This document shows, piece after piece, positions 19,586-27,539 of a stretch of 64,000 nucleotides of DNA. A program made the translations under genes and the position numbers. The notes below the pieces were generated by a model. The model was not told the DNA's origin, made no database searches, and saw nothing but the letters and a program-made list of their open reading frames with translations. Every line of letters starts with the position of its first letter. The stretch's first letter is position 1. The stretch comes from Hanstruepera ponticola (lineage in GTDB: Bacteria > Bacteroidota > Bacteroidia > Flavobacteriales > Flavobacteriaceae), in NCBI RefSeq assembly GCF_012931685.1, contig NZ_JABANC010000001.1, positions 1,240,001 through 1,304,000 on the forward strand, given 5' to 3'.

Positions 19586-19816
19586 CTAATAACCATCATC
19601 ATAATAACCATCATCATAATAACCATCATCATAATAACCATCATCATAATAACCATCATCATAATAACCATCATCATAATAACCATCACCATAATAGCCT
19701 CCATTGAAATTGTCATCATCATTACTGCATGATGTTATCAATGATGCTGTAATTGAAATAGCTGAAATTGCTAAAATTGTTTTTCCAGATTTTTTTATGA
19801 AGTTTCTTCTGTCCAT
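19586..19816 (-). CDS. Tat-signal lipopeptide with C-terminal DDGYY repeats
   Basis: A 76-aa protein with two parts. The N-terminus has twin arginines (MDRRNFIKK), a hydrophobic segment (about residues 13-27) and a lipobox ending at Cys30 (LITSC). This predicts Tat export and lipid attachment. The mature part is SNDDDNFN followed by GGYY, GDGYY and six DDGY(Y) units made of Asp, Gly and Tyr only. The stop TAG replaces a repeat TAT codon. No function is known to me. Tat use suggests that the chain is folded or modified in the cytoplasm before export. The downstream glycosyltransferase with an RRE-like tail is the candidate partner. Confidence 0.72.
   Translation of the reverse strand: MDRRNFIKKSGKTILAISAISITASLITSCSNDDDNFNGGYYGDGYYDDGYYDDGYYDDGYYDDGYYDDGYYDDGY
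19589..19695. repeat. 15-bp minisatellite inside the lipopeptide gene
   Basis: On the plus strand the unit AACCATCATCATAAT repeats six times without change from 19591 to 19680. A seventh copy at 19681-19695 has one substitution (CACC for CATC). On the coding strand each unit encodes five residues of the DDGYY pattern, so copy-number changes keep the frame. Confidence 0.92.
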
Positions 19817-20003
19817 AATATGAATAAGGATTTAAAATTAATAAAAAATTAGATCGTTTATAATATAACAACCTAGTTATTATTTCTCCTCAAAAAAAGA
19901 TGCTTTGTGTCTTTTTCTTAAAAGGAAACTAATGTTAAATCAATATAATTTGTATATTTAATTCCCTCTTTTATCATTTCCCTCAATAATTTTAAAGTCT
20001 AAT

Positions 20004-20011
20004 TACCGTTG
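20004..20011 (+). promoter_or_regulatory. Candidate -7 element of the MtfA-like gene
   Basis: TACCGTTG differs from TAnnTTTG at one base and ends 7 bases before the ATG at 20019. The transcript would be leaderless or nearly so. Confidence 0.35.
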
Positions 20012-20018
20012 TTTATTT

Positions 20019-20870
20019 ATGAATTATTTAATACTAATTCAAGATGATGCCATGGCAAGTAAATTAATACTCGGATTTTTATTTGCCATTCTTTTTTACA
20101 TGATGCTCCACTATGCATTTAAGATGTATGAGATGACATATGTTATGAAGAACAAAAAACCTTTATATAGGCATGGAATTGGTTGGTTACGTAAGTTGCC
20201 TGATACTCAAAAAAAACTACTTCATCAAGAGTTTTCTTTTTTTAGAAAGCTAAAAGAAAAGGAACAGAGATATTTTGAGCATCGCGTTGCATCGTTTATA
20301 AAAGATAAAACATTTATAGGAAGAGAGGGTTTGAATGTTACTGATGAAATGCGTGTGTTGATTTCGGCAACAGCAGTCATGTTGACGTTTGGATTTAGAG
20401 ATTTTTATATTGGGTTGGTTGGTAAAATATTTATCTATCCCGATCAATTTTTTTCTAATGCTAATGGTGAATATCACAAAGGAGAACTAAACCCTAAACT
20501 TGGAGCATTGGTTATTTCATGGAAACATTTCTTGGAAGGTTACGATATTGAAAATGATAATTTAAATTTAGGTATTCATGAGTTTGCTCATGCTATTCAT
20601 TTAAACAGTTTAAAAGAGCGAGATGTGAGCTCAACCATTTTTTCAGATTCGTTTCGAGAACTTACAGAATTACTTTCTAATGAAAAGTCATTGCGTGAAC
20701 GTTTAATAGAGTCGCAATATTTTAGAGAGTATGCCTATACTAATCAATATGAATTTATAGCAGTAATAATTGAAACATTTATTGAAACACCTCATGAATT
20801 TCGTTCTCAATTCCCTCAGGTTTATAATAAAACAAAACAGATGTTAAATTTTGGTTTTGCAGGCTATTGA
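20019..20870 (+). CDS. Membrane-anchored zinc metallopeptidase, MtfA (M90) family
   Basis: A 283-aa protein with one N-terminal transmembrane helix (about residues 15-33) and a cytosolic MtfA-like domain. The zinc motif HEFAH is at residues 187-191, with a downstream glutamate-rich helix (EFIAVIIETFIETP) supplying the third ligand. In enterobacteria MtfA cleaves peptides and inactivates the repressor Mlc; this link to sugar transport need not hold here. The family length without the anchor is about 260 aa. It is divergent from the lipopeptide gene across about 200 bases. Confidence 0.88.
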   Translation: MNYLILIQDDAMASKLILGFLFAILFYMMLHYAFKMYEMTYVMKNKKPLYRHGIGWLRKLPDTQKKLLHQEFSFFRKLKEKEQRYFEHRVASFIKDKTFIGREGLNVTDEMRVLISATAVMLTFGFRDFYIGLVGKIFIYPDQFFSNANGEYHKGELNPKLGALVISWKHFLEGYDIENDNLNLGIHEFAHAIHLNSLKERDVSSTIFSDSFRELTELLSNEKSLRERLIESQYFREYAYTNQYEFIAVIIETFIETPHEFRSQFPQVYNKTKQMLNFGFAGY

Positions 20871-20878
20871 AAAATTTA

Positions 20879-20894
20879 CATGATTTTTATCATG
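20879..20894. promoter_or_regulatory. Inverted repeat CATGAT-TTTT-ATCATG upstream of the CBS gene
   Basis: A perfect 6-bp dyad with a 4-base spacer. Its TGAT-N4-ATCA core matches the half-site spacing of Crp/Fnr-family operators. It lies 54 bases upstream of the CBS gene ATG and 8 bases after the MtfA-like stop. It could also act as a weak hairpin. Confidence 0.4.
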
Positions 20895-20947
20895 CTTTTT
20901 GGTTTTTAAGATTCTTAAATTTAAAGTAGAATTTTAATACGAGAAAG

Positions 20948-21367
20948 ATGAAAAAAAGAACACCAATTTCAGAGATAATGACTAGTAATGTCATTACATT
21001 AAATCATAATGATGATTTAGAGACAGCAGAACGTTTGTTTAAAACAAAAAAAATAAGACATATTCCGGTAGTAAGTGGCGATAGCATAATTGGTATGTTG
21101 AGTTATACGGATTTATTGCGTATCAGTTTTGCAGATGCAGTAGATGAAGATGAAGACACTGTAGATACCGTAGTTTACAATATGTTTACAATTGAACAGG
21201 TAATGGCAAAAAACCTTATAAGCGTGTCATCTAGTACGACTATTAAGGAAGTTGCTGAAATACTTTCCAAACGTGAATTTCATGCTTTGCCAGTAGTAGA
21301 TAGTGATAAACTTGTTGGTATTGTAACAACAACGGATTTAATTAACTACTTAATTGACCAATTTTAA
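20948..21367 (+). CDS. CBS-domain pair protein
   Basis: A 139-aa cytosolic protein made only of two CBS motifs: about residues 8-60 (PISEIMTSNVITL...IPVVSGDSIIGMLSYTDLL) and about 78-135 (VMAKNLISVSS...LPVVDSDKLVGIVTTTDLI). Such Bateman modules sense adenine nucleotides and regulate partner proteins. It has no fused catalytic part. The partner is unknown. A bidirectional terminator lies just past the stop. Confidence 0.9.
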   Translation: MKKRTPISEIMTSNVITLNHNDDLETAERLFKTKKIRHIPVVSGDSIIGMLSYTDLLRISFADAVDEDEDTVDTVVYNMFTIEQVMAKNLISVSSSTTIKEVAEILSKREFHALPVVDSDKLVGIVTTTDLINYLIDQF

Positions 21368-21381
21368 CTAACACTTAAAGT

Positions 21382-21414
21382 AAAAAAAGCTCCTTTATTG
21401 GAGCTTTTTTTTTT
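21382..21414. terminator. Bidirectional terminator between the CBS gene and rpe
   Basis: AAAAAAAGCTCC and GGAGCTTTTTTTTTT flank TTTATT. The A-run and T-run make it active in both directions, serving two convergent genes. It overlaps the last bases of rpe. Confidence 0.88.
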
Positions 21415-22075
21415 ATGAGTTTGCAAGTTCTTTCAATCGTTTAATAGTTTCAGTTGGATTGTCACTTCTAAACACATGACTACCTGCAACAAAGGCATCA
21501 GCACCTGCTTCTACTAGTGCTTTTATATTTTTGTCTGTTACACCACCATCAACTTCAATACGTGTGTCTAGGCCTTGATCATTTGCCATTTTACGTAATT
21601 TCTTAATACGATTATACGTGATATCTTCAAATTTCTGACCGCCAAAACCAGGATTAATTGACATTAGTAAAACCATATAGCATTTTGGTAGAATATCTTC
21701 TAGTACATTAATGGGAGTTGTTAAATTTAAAACGACACCTGCTTTGCAGCCTACGTCTTCAATTTGTGTTAGCGTTCTATGCAAATGCACAGTCGATTCA
21801 TAATGTACGGTAATAATATCAGCACCTACTTTTGCGAATTCTTCGATGTAGCGTTCTGGCTTTTCAATCATTAAATGAACGTCCAGAGGTTTAGTGGCAT
21901 GTTTTTTTATGGCTTGAATAACTGGCATACCATACGAAATGTTGGGTACAAAATGCCCATCCATAACATCAATATGAAACCAATCGGCTTCACTGTTATT
22001 AACCATCTCGGTATCACGTTGTAGATTGCCAAAATCGGCAGCAAGCATAGAAGGTGCTATTATTTTTGAATTCAT
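21413..22075 (-). CDS. rpe: Ribulose-phosphate 3-epimerase
   Basis: A 220-aa TIM-barrel enzyme of the pentose phosphate pathway, interconverting ribulose-5-P and xylulose-5-P. Family motifs are APSMLAADFGNL at the start, FHIDVMDGHFVPN (metal and catalytic Asp), DVHLMIEKPERY, INPGFGGQKF and the C-terminal EVDGGV and AGSHVF. The length is typical. It has its own promoter at 22099 behind the rpoD terminator. Confidence 0.96.
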   Translation of the reverse strand: MNSKIIAPSMLAADFGNLQRDTEMVNNSEADWFHIDVMDGHFVPNISYGMPVIQAIKKHATKPLDVHLMIEKPERYIEEFAKVGADIITVHYESTVHLHRTLTQIEDVGCKAGVVLNLTTPINVLEDILPKCYMVLLMSINPGFGGQKFEDITYNRIKKLRKMANDQGLDTRIEVDGGVTDKNIKALVEAGADAFVAGSHVFRSDNPTETIKRLKELANS

Positions 22076-22098
22076 TAGTGAGGTGTTGTTTGTTTCGG

Positions 22099-22106
22099 CA
22101 AAAATA
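22099..22106 (-). promoter_or_regulatory. -7 element of rpe
   Basis: On the minus strand it reads TATTTTTG, a full TAnnTTTG match. It lies 24 bases upstream of the rpe ATG and just downstream of the rpoD terminator. Confidence 0.6.
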
Positions 22107-22110
22107 ATGT

Positions 22111-22150
22111 AAAAAAGTGAACCCTCGGTAATCAGCCGAGGGTTCTTTCA
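22111..22150 (-). terminator. Terminator of rpoD
   Basis: GAACCCTCGG (22119-22128) pairs with CCGAGGGTTC (22136-22145) around TAATCAG. On the minus strand the stem is followed by ACTTTTTTAC, a U-tract suited to ending rpoD transcription. Confidence 0.82.
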
Positions 22151-22217
22151 TCAATCAAAAAACGAACAGTTATGTTTTGTAACTGTTTGTTACTGTTATT
22201 TAGTCGTAAGAAACTTA

Positions 22218-23081
22218 CTAACCTAAATATGTTTTTAATATTTTACTTCTAGACGTATGTTTTAATCTACGAATAGCTTTTTCTTTAATTTGTCTTACAC
22301 GTTCACGTGTTAAATCAAACGTTTCTCCAATTTCTTCTAATGTCATTGGGTGTTGATTACCTAAACCAAAGTATAATCGAATTACATCGGCTTCACGAGG
22401 CGTTAAGGTTTCAAGTGCACGCTCAATTTCTGTACGTAAAGACTCATGTAGTAAATCTTTATCTGGGTTTGGTGACTCACCAGAATTTAATACATCGTAT
22501 AAGTTAGAGTCTTCACCTTCAACTAAAGGAGCATCCATACTTACGTGACGACCAGAATTTTTCATAGACTCCTTAACATCGTTAATAGTCATATCTAATT
22601 CTTTCGCAATTTCTTCAGCACTTGGCGGACGCTCATGTGCTTGCTCTAAAAAAGCAAAAGTTTTATTGATTTTGTTAATCGAACCAATTTTGTTTAGAGG
22701 TAAACGTACAATACGAGATTGTTCAGCTAATGCTTGTAAGATAGATTGACGAATCCACCAAACAGCGTAAGAAATAAATTTAAAACCACGTGTTTCATCA
22801 AAACGTTGCGCAGCTTTAATTAAACCTAAATTACCTTCATTAATTAAATCTGGTAAGGTTAATCCTTGATTTTGGTATTGCTTTGCTACCGAAACAACGA
22901 AACGTAAATTAGCTTTAGTTAATTTTTCCAAAGCTATTTGATCTCCAGCTTTAATGCGTTGTGCTAATTCTACTTCTTCATCTGCGGTAATTAAGTCAAC
23001 TTTTCCTATTTCTTGTAGATATTTATCTAACGAAGCAGTTTCTCTGTTGGTAACCTGCTTGGTGATTTTAAGTTGTCTCAT
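22218..23081 (-). CDS. rpoD: Primary RNA polymerase sigma factor RpoD
   Basis: A 287-aa group 1 sigma factor. It lacks region 1.1, as is normal in Bacteroidota. Region 1.2 opens with [10 protein letters not shown]. Region 2 carries [16 protein letters not shown] and the -7-melting segment [15 protein letters not shown]. Region 3 follows [14 protein letters not shown], and region 4 contains [15 protein letters not shown] and the helix-turn-helix [19 protein letters not shown]. It should read the TAnnTTTG promoters found across this window. A palindrome lies upstream of its start (23110-23123). Confidence 0.96.
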   Translation of the reverse strand: MRQLKITKQVTNRETASLDKYLQEIGKVDLITADEEVELAQRIKAGDQIALEKLTKANLRFVVSVAKQYQNQGLTLPDLINEGNLGLIKAAQRFDETRGFKFISYAVWWIRQSILQALAEQSRIVRLPLNKIGSINKINKTFAFLEQAHERPPSAEEIAKELDMTINDVKESMKNSGRHVSMDAPLVEGEDSNLYDVLNSGESPNPDKDLLHESLRTEIERALETLTPREADVIRLYFGLGNQHPMTLEEIGETFDLTRERVRQIKEKAIRRLKHTSRSKILKTYLG

Positions 23082-23109
23082 GTAAAGAATTTCTGTATTT
23101 AAATTGTTC

Positions 23110-23123
23110 GAACATTAATGTTC
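23110..23123. promoter_or_regulatory. Palindrome GAACATTAATGTTC upstream of rpoD
   Basis: A perfect 14-bp inverted repeat 29 bases before the rpoD start. It overlaps a second palindrome, GTTCGAAC (23106-23113). Its position suits an operator or leader element, but no regulator is known from the sequence. Confidence 0.4.
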
Positions 23124-23251
23124 TATATAGTTATACGTAAGAAAAGCAGTTTTTGTTACAAAAATGTATTTTTTTTTCAATTTAATAAAAATTAAAGCTG
23201 TTTTTACAGAAATGTAGTATCTTGTGTTAGAATTTTAACCTTGAAATAATT

Positions 23252-23638
23252 ATGAAAAAGTTATTGTTTATTTTTTTAGCATGTAGTATGATGCAAGTTA
23301 TGGGACAAGAAATTACGCCATTGTCTCAATCTGATTCCGAAACCATTACTGATAATGTAGCTGAAGCTCAAATGAAGCTTTTGTCTAAACGATTGAATTT
23401 AAATAAAGCTCAACAAGGCGTTGTTGTTAATATGGTGACAAGTCAATTAAGAAGCGAAAAATTTCAAAAAATCCTGGCTACAATTGGTATTGAAAAGTTA
23501 CTAGATTCTAGTAAATCGAATGAAGTTAATGAACAAATACAAAATGCGTTGTTTCTTGATCCAAGTTTTAAAAAAACAATAGGTTATGTTTTAGATGCCA
23601 ATCAGAAGCAATCTATGGAAGATTATACGCCTAAATAG
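23252..23638 (+). CDS. Small secreted helical protein, unknown function
   Basis: A 128-aa protein with a clear Sec signal peptide (MKKLLFIFLACSMMQVMGQ, cleavage after residue 18). The mature part of about 110 residues is predicted to be helical, with the segment LLSKRLNLNKAQQGVVVNMV. This resembles the short periplasmic LTxxQ/Spy-like helical proteins only loosely. It has no cysteines after the signal. It is divergent from rpoD and ends before a bidirectional terminator. I do not recognise a named family with confidence. Confidence 0.75.
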   Translation: MKKLLFIFLACSMMQVMGQEITPLSQSDSETITDNVAEAQMKLLSKRLNLNKAQQGVVVNMVTSQLRSEKFQKILATIGIEKLLDSSKSNEVNEQIQNALFLDPSFKKTIGYVLDANQKQSMEDYTPK

Positions 23639-23657
23639 AATAAAATATTCACATACT

Positions 23658-23689
23658 AAAAAAGCCCATCAAATTTGATGGGCTTTTAA
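23658..23689. terminator. Bidirectional terminator before pnp
   Basis: AAAAGCCCATCAAA pairs with TTTGATGGGCTTTT as a nearly perfect palindromic stem with flanking A and T runs. It separates the convergent small secreted protein gene and pnp. Confidence 0.9.
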
Positions 23690-23707
23690 TTTTATTGAAT
23701 AGAACAA

Positions 23708-25972
23708 TTAATCGTCCTTTTTATCTTCTCTAGGTTTTCTATCGTCACGACGGTTATCGCGACCACGATTATCTCTACCTCTGTTGTCTCTTCCGCGATT
23801 ATCACGATTACCTTTGTTATTATCTCTTGGAGGCCTTTCTTTAAAACCTTCTGGTTTAGGTAAAATTGCTTTACGTGATACTTTTTCTTTACGAGTTCTA
23901 GGATCTAAACCAAAGTACTTCACATCAAAAACGTCGCCCATATTTACAACATCAGATACGTTTTCTGTGCGTTCCCAAGCTAATTCACTTACGTGTAATA
24001 ACACTTCGTTTCCTGGAGCTTCAGTATATTCAACAACAGCACCAAAATCTAACATCTTGATTACTTTTACTTCATATATACTACCAACTTCTGGTTTAAA
24101 TAATAACGAATCTATTTTCGCCATTACAGCTTCAATACCTTTTTTACCAACACCAAGAACTTCAACAATACCTTCTTCTGTTACCGGATCTTCATTAATA
24201 ACTATGGTAGTATCAGTTTCTTTTTGTAGTTCTTGAATTACTTTTCCACCAGGACCAATTAATGCTCCAATAAATTCGTTAGGAATACGTCTTGTAACCA
24301 TTGTTGGTGCGTGTTCTTTAACTTCAGGATTTGGTGCAGCAATTGTGTCTGTTAATTTTTCAAGAATATGTAAACGACCATCGCGCGCTTGTTTTAAAGC
24401 ATTCACTAAAATCTCGTATGATAATCCTTTTACTTTAATATCCATTTGGCAAGCGGTAATACCATCGGCAGTACCAGTTACTTTAAAGTCCATATCACCT
24501 AAATGATCTTCATCACCTAGGATATCAGATAGTACAGCATATTTTCCAGAATCGGCATCAGAAATTAATCCCATTGCGATACCAGAAACAGGCTTCTTTA
24601 ATTGAACACCAGCATCCATTAATGCCATTGTTCCCGAACACACCGTTGCCATTGAAGAGGAACCATTAGATTCTAACACTTCTGATACAACACGGACTGT
24701 ATAAGGACAATCTTCAGGAACCATACCTTTTAAAGCACGTTGCGCTAAATTACCATGTCCTACTTCTCTACGAGATGTGCCACGAATTGGTCTAGCTTCA
24801 CCTGTTGAAAAAGGAGGGAAGTTATAGTGTAAGTAAAAACGCTCTTCGCCTTCAAACGATGGCATATCTATTTGGTTAGCTTCTCTACTTGTTCCTAAAG
24901 TAACAGTTGCTAGTGCTTGAGTTTCTCCACGTGTAAATATAGCTGAACCATGAGTTGATGGTAAATAATCAACTTCACACCAGATTGGTCGAATCTCATC
25001 AGTCTTACGACCATCTAATCGCAACCCCTCGTTTAAGGTTAAATCACGAACAGCAGCTTTTTCGGCTTGACTGTAATATTTAGAAATTAAACCTCCTAAA
25101 TCTTCTAATTCTTCTTCAGAAAAAGTGGCTTTTATTTCTTCTTTAATTTCTGCGAAAGCTGCGCCTCTTTCATGTTTGGCTGAACCAGCTTTTGCTACAG
25201 CATACACTTTATCATAGGCCATATCATGAATTTTTTTAGCTAAATCTTCATCTTCACGTTCAGGCTCATATTCACGAACTTCTTTTTTGCCAAATGCTTC
25301 AGCAAGACGAACTTGTGCAGCACATTGTATTTTAATAGCTTCGTGAGCAAACTTAATGGCTTCAGTCATTTCTTCTTCAGAAATTTCATCCATTTCACCC
25401 TCAACCATCATTACTGAATCGGCAGAAGCACCAATCATCATATCAATGTCAGATTCTTCTAATTGAGCACGTGTTGGGTTGATAATAAACTCACCATTCA
25501 CACGACCAACTCTAGCTTCAGAAATTGGGCACTCAAAAGGGAAGTCTGATAACTGAATAGCAGCAGATGCAGCTAAACCAGCCATTGCATCTGGCATGAC
25601 TTCATCATCATGAGACATTAACTGAATCATAACTTGTGTTTCAGAATGATAATCTTTTGGAAATAACGGACGTAAAACACGGTCTACTAAACGCATAGTT
25701 AGTACTTCACCGTCACTTGGTCTTGCTTCTCTTTTAAAGAAACCGCCTGGATAACGTCCAGCGGCTGCAAATTTTTCACGATAATCTACCGTTAAGGGTA
25801 GAAAGTCAACATCTGCTTGTTTGTAATTGGAAACAACTGTACATAATAACATACATTTTCCAGATTGCACAACAACGCTACCATGAGCTTGTTTTGCTAA
25901 TTTTCCGGTTTCAATAGAGATTTCTCTACCATCACCAAGGTCTATGACCTCTTTAAAAACTTGTGGAATCAT
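23708..25972 (-). CDS. pnp: Polyribonucleotide nucleotidyltransferase (PNPase)
   Basis: A 754-aa 3'-5' phosphorolytic exoribonuclease. It contains two RNase PH domains (about residues 10-230 and 315-545), a KH domain (about 560-620, [13 protein letters not shown]) and an S1 domain (about 625-695). The tail is rich in Arg, Asp, Asn and Gly ([14 protein letters not shown]) and probably binds RNA. The second PH domain carries the FxR motif [19 protein letters not shown]. It follows rpsO on the same strand, the same order as in E. coli, but with a terminator between them. Confidence 0.97.
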   Translation of the reverse strand: MIPQVFKEVIDLGDGREISIETGKLAKQAHGSVVVQSGKCMLLCTVVSNYKQADVDFLPLTVDYREKFAAAGRYPGGFFKREARPSDGEVLTMRLVDRVLRPLFPKDYHSETQVMIQLMSHDDEVMPDAMAGLAASAAIQLSDFPFECPISEARVGRVNGEFIINPTRAQLEESDIDMMIGASADSVMMVEGEMDEISEEEMTEAIKFAHEAIKIQCAAQVRLAEAFGKKEVREYEPEREDEDLAKKIHDMAYDKVYAVAKAGSAKHERGAAFAEIKEEIKATFSEEELEDLGGLISKYYSQAEKAAVRDLTLNEGLRLDGRKTDEIRPIWCEVDYLPSTHGSAIFTRGETQALATVTLGTSREANQIDMPSFEGEERFYLHYNFPPFSTGEARPIRGTSRREVGHGNLAQRALKGMVPEDCPYTVRVVSEVLESNGSSSMATVCSGTMALMDAGVQLKKPVSGIAMGLISDADSGKYAVLSDILGDEDHLGDMDFKVTGTADGITACQMDIKVKGLSYEILVNALKQARDGRLHILEKLTDTIAAPNPEVKEHAPTMVTRRIPNEFIGALIGPGGKVIQELQKETDTTIVINEDPVTEEGIVEVLGVGKKGIEAVMAKIDSLLFKPEVGSIYEVKVIKMLDFGAVVEYTEAPGNEVLLHVSELAWERTENVSDVVNMGDVFDVKYFGLDPRTRKEKVSRKAILPKPEGFKERPPRDNNKGNRDNRGRDNRGRDNRGRDNRRDDRKPREDKKDD

Positions 25973-26082
25973 AAATTTTTTAATTCTAATTTCGATACAT
26001 TTATTTGCACGTCGAAATTCTGTTAAACAATGGTCGTTGTGTTGTTGTGTAGTTGTTGTGAGACCAATGAAAAACCTTTAGC

Positions 26083-26099
26083 CCTGAATTTAATTCAGG
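26083..26099. promoter_or_regulatory. Inverted repeat CCTGAATT-T-AATTCAGG in the pnp leader region
   Basis: A perfect 8-bp dyad around one base, about 110 bases upstream of the pnp start and 50 bases past the rpsO terminator. In RNA it would need a slightly larger loop but could form a hairpin. It could be an operator or a processing hairpin; neither is proven. Confidence 0.4.
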
Positions 26100-26149
26100 A
26101 TCCAGCTTCTTATTTACGATTGTTATACTCTTACGTTTGAGTTATATTA

Positions 26150-26177
26150 AAACAAAAAAGAGGCTAAAAGCCTCTTA
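26150..26177 (-). terminator. Terminator of rpsO
   Basis: AAGAGGCT (26158-26165) pairs with AGCCTCTT (26169-26176). On the minus strand the stem is followed by TTTTTGTTTTAA. It begins about 10 bases after the rpsO stop. Confidence 0.88.
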
Positions 26178-26185
26178 TATTGTGA

Positions 26186-26455
26186 TTATTTTCTTAATCC
26201 TAATTCTTTAACAATTGCACGATATCTCATGATATCTTTTTTAGTTAAGTAGTCAAGTAAAGCACGACGCTTACCAACCAACTTTACTAATGAACGCTCT
26301 GTATTAAAATCTTTACGATTGATTTTTAAGTGTTCTGTTAAATGATTAATTCGGTGCGTAAACAACGCAATTTGAGCTTCAGCAGTACCAGTATCATTTT
26401 TACCTTTACCGTACTTTGAGAAAATCTCTTCTTTTTTTTCTTTTGTTAAATACAT
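26186..26455 (-). CDS. rpsO: 30S ribosomal protein S15
   Basis: An 89-aa primary binding protein of the 16S rRNA central domain. MYLTKEKKEEIFSKYGKG opens the protein, followed by the family motifs QIALFTHRINHLTEHL, LVKLVGKRRALLDYLTKKD and YRAIVKELGLRK. The start is set at 26455, giving the normal length. An upstream in-frame ATG at 26512 is rejected because the -7 promoter element (26510-26517) overlaps it. The leader of about 48 bases could hold an S15 autoregulatory structure, but I see no clear one. Confidence 0.97.
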   Translation of the reverse strand: MYLTKEKKEEIFSKYGKGKNDTGTAEAQIALFTHRINHLTEHLKINRKDFNTERSLVKLVGKRRALLDYLTKKDIMRYRAIVKELGLRK

Positions 26456-26509
26456 GCTAATATTATTGTAAATGATTGTTATGTATATGAAAGCCTTTCT
26501 TTCAAGCGG

Positions 26510-26517
26510 CAAATATA
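26510..26517 (-). promoter_or_regulatory. -7 element of rpsO
   Basis: On the minus strand it reads TATATTTG, a full TAnnTTTG match, 55 bases upstream of the S15 start. Confidence 0.62.
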
Positions 26518-26584
26518 GTAATTTTTAACCATTTACAAGTTTTCATCAAAATAATTATTGTCAATAAAAAAGTAATTTTCATTA

Positions 26585-26592
26585 AACCTTTG
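26585..26592 (+). promoter_or_regulatory. Candidate -7 element of the lipoprotein gene
   Basis: AACCTTTG differs from TAnnTTTG at one base and lies 43 bases before the start codon at 26636. Confidence 0.35.
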
Positions 26593-26635
26593 CGTTATTA
26601 TGTTGTCTTAACATTATATTAACTATAAAGAAGTA

Positions 26636-27481
26636 ATGATGAAAACATGTAATTTAACAAAGGTGGTTTTAGCTCTTGTGGTTTTAGGGCTGACATTCAC
26701 TGGGTGTACAGAAAATGACACAACTGATCCTGTTCCTCAAGAACAAGATGTATCTGAAGTGATGCAAGCTGCTGAAATGGATGAAGTTTCAGCCTCATTG
26801 GAAGATTTTATTATTGAAACGTATGAAAACCAAGAAGCTTCTGAAGCTCGAGGAATGTCTGTTTCAACGGCAAAAATGCCAGATTGTGTGACACTGACTT
26901 TAGTTGCACAACAAAACTTTAGGGAACTAACTGTTGATTTTGGAATTGATGGGTGCATGATAAGAGGTCATAGATATAGAGGTGAAATAGTTATCAATTG
27001 GGAACGTGATCCTCAAGCCCAGCAAGTTACTTTGGGTTATGTGCTGAATGATTTCTATTTTGATGCTAAGCAAGTAATTGGAAGTAATTCTATTTTGCGA
27101 GAATTGTCAAATATTAACGGCAATCCTCAATTTACACATACTGTTGATATAACTGTTATTTGGCCAAATGGTGTTGAGGCATCACGTGAAGGACAAATAA
27201 TAAGAGAATGGATTGAAGGTTTTGGCAGTGGTGAATTTACTGACAATGTTTTTGAAGTAACAGGCTATTGGAATGCAACTTTTAGAAATGGTAACTCACA
27301 TGCTTATGAAGTTATTTTACCTCTACGTCGTGAAGTAACATGCTACCACTTTGTAGGAGGATCTGTAGATGTGGAAAGAACTTATTTTGGCGGTTTGTTA
27401 GATTTTGGAGATGGTGCTTGTGATAATTTGGCAACATTTACGTTTAATGATGGTAATACTATTGATATTATTTTAAGATAG
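26636..27481 (+). CDS. Lipoprotein of unknown function
   Basis: A 281-aa protein with a lipoprotein signal peptide. Its hydrophobic core VVLALVVLGLTFTGC ends at the lipid-accepting Cys24. A spacer rich in Asp, Glu and Pro follows, then a mature domain of about 200 residues that looks all-beta, with three further cysteines and many aromatic residues. It starts with two ATGs. I do not recognise the family. It stands alone between rpsO (divergent) and accD (convergent), with its own terminator. Confidence 0.8.
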   Translation: MMKTCNLTKVVLALVVLGLTFTGCTENDTTDPVPQEQDVSEVMQAAEMDEVSASLEDFIIETYENQEASEARGMSVSTAKMPDCVTLTLVAQQNFRELTVDFGIDGCMIRGHRYRGEIVINWERDPQAQQVTLGYVLNDFYFDAKQVIGSNSILRELSNINGNPQFTHTVDITVIWPNGVEASREGQIIREWIEGFGSGEFTDNVFEVTGYWNATFRNGNSHAYEVILPLRREVTCYHFVGGSVDVERTYFGGLLDFGDGACDNLATFTFNDGNTIDIILR

Positions 27482-27504
27482 TAAACTGAAAAGTTTTAAT
27501 ACAT

Positions 27505-27539
27505 AAAAAAAAAAGCGACCATTTGGTCGCTTTTTTTTA
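27505..27539. terminator. Bidirectional terminator between the lipoprotein gene and accD
   Basis: AAAAGCGACC pairs with GGTCGCTTTT around ATTT, with long A and T runs on either side, so it serves both convergent genes. Confidence 0.9.

Noticed and set aside
19589-19695. CRISPR or iteron array
   Set aside because: The 15-bp units are contiguous, in frame with a protein and have no spacers; no replication gene is nearby.
19378-19707. Plus-strand frame rich in His-Asn repeats (NNHHHNN)
   Set aside because: It is the antisense reading of the 15-bp repeat and of the glycosyltransferase start. The minus-strand frame has a Tat signal and lipobox and explains the repeat better.
17193-20018. Integrative element at tRNA-Arg
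   Set aside because: No integrase, transposase or clear direct repeat of the tRNA end was found, so it is kept only as a low-interest speculation.
23784-24236. 150-aa plus-strand frame opposite pnp
   Set aside because: It is antisense to the KH/S1 region of PNPase, has low-complexity composition and no sign of independent coding.
26456-26512. N-terminal extension of S15
   Set aside because: The upstream ATG lies in the -7 promoter element, and S15 has a conserved 89-aa length.
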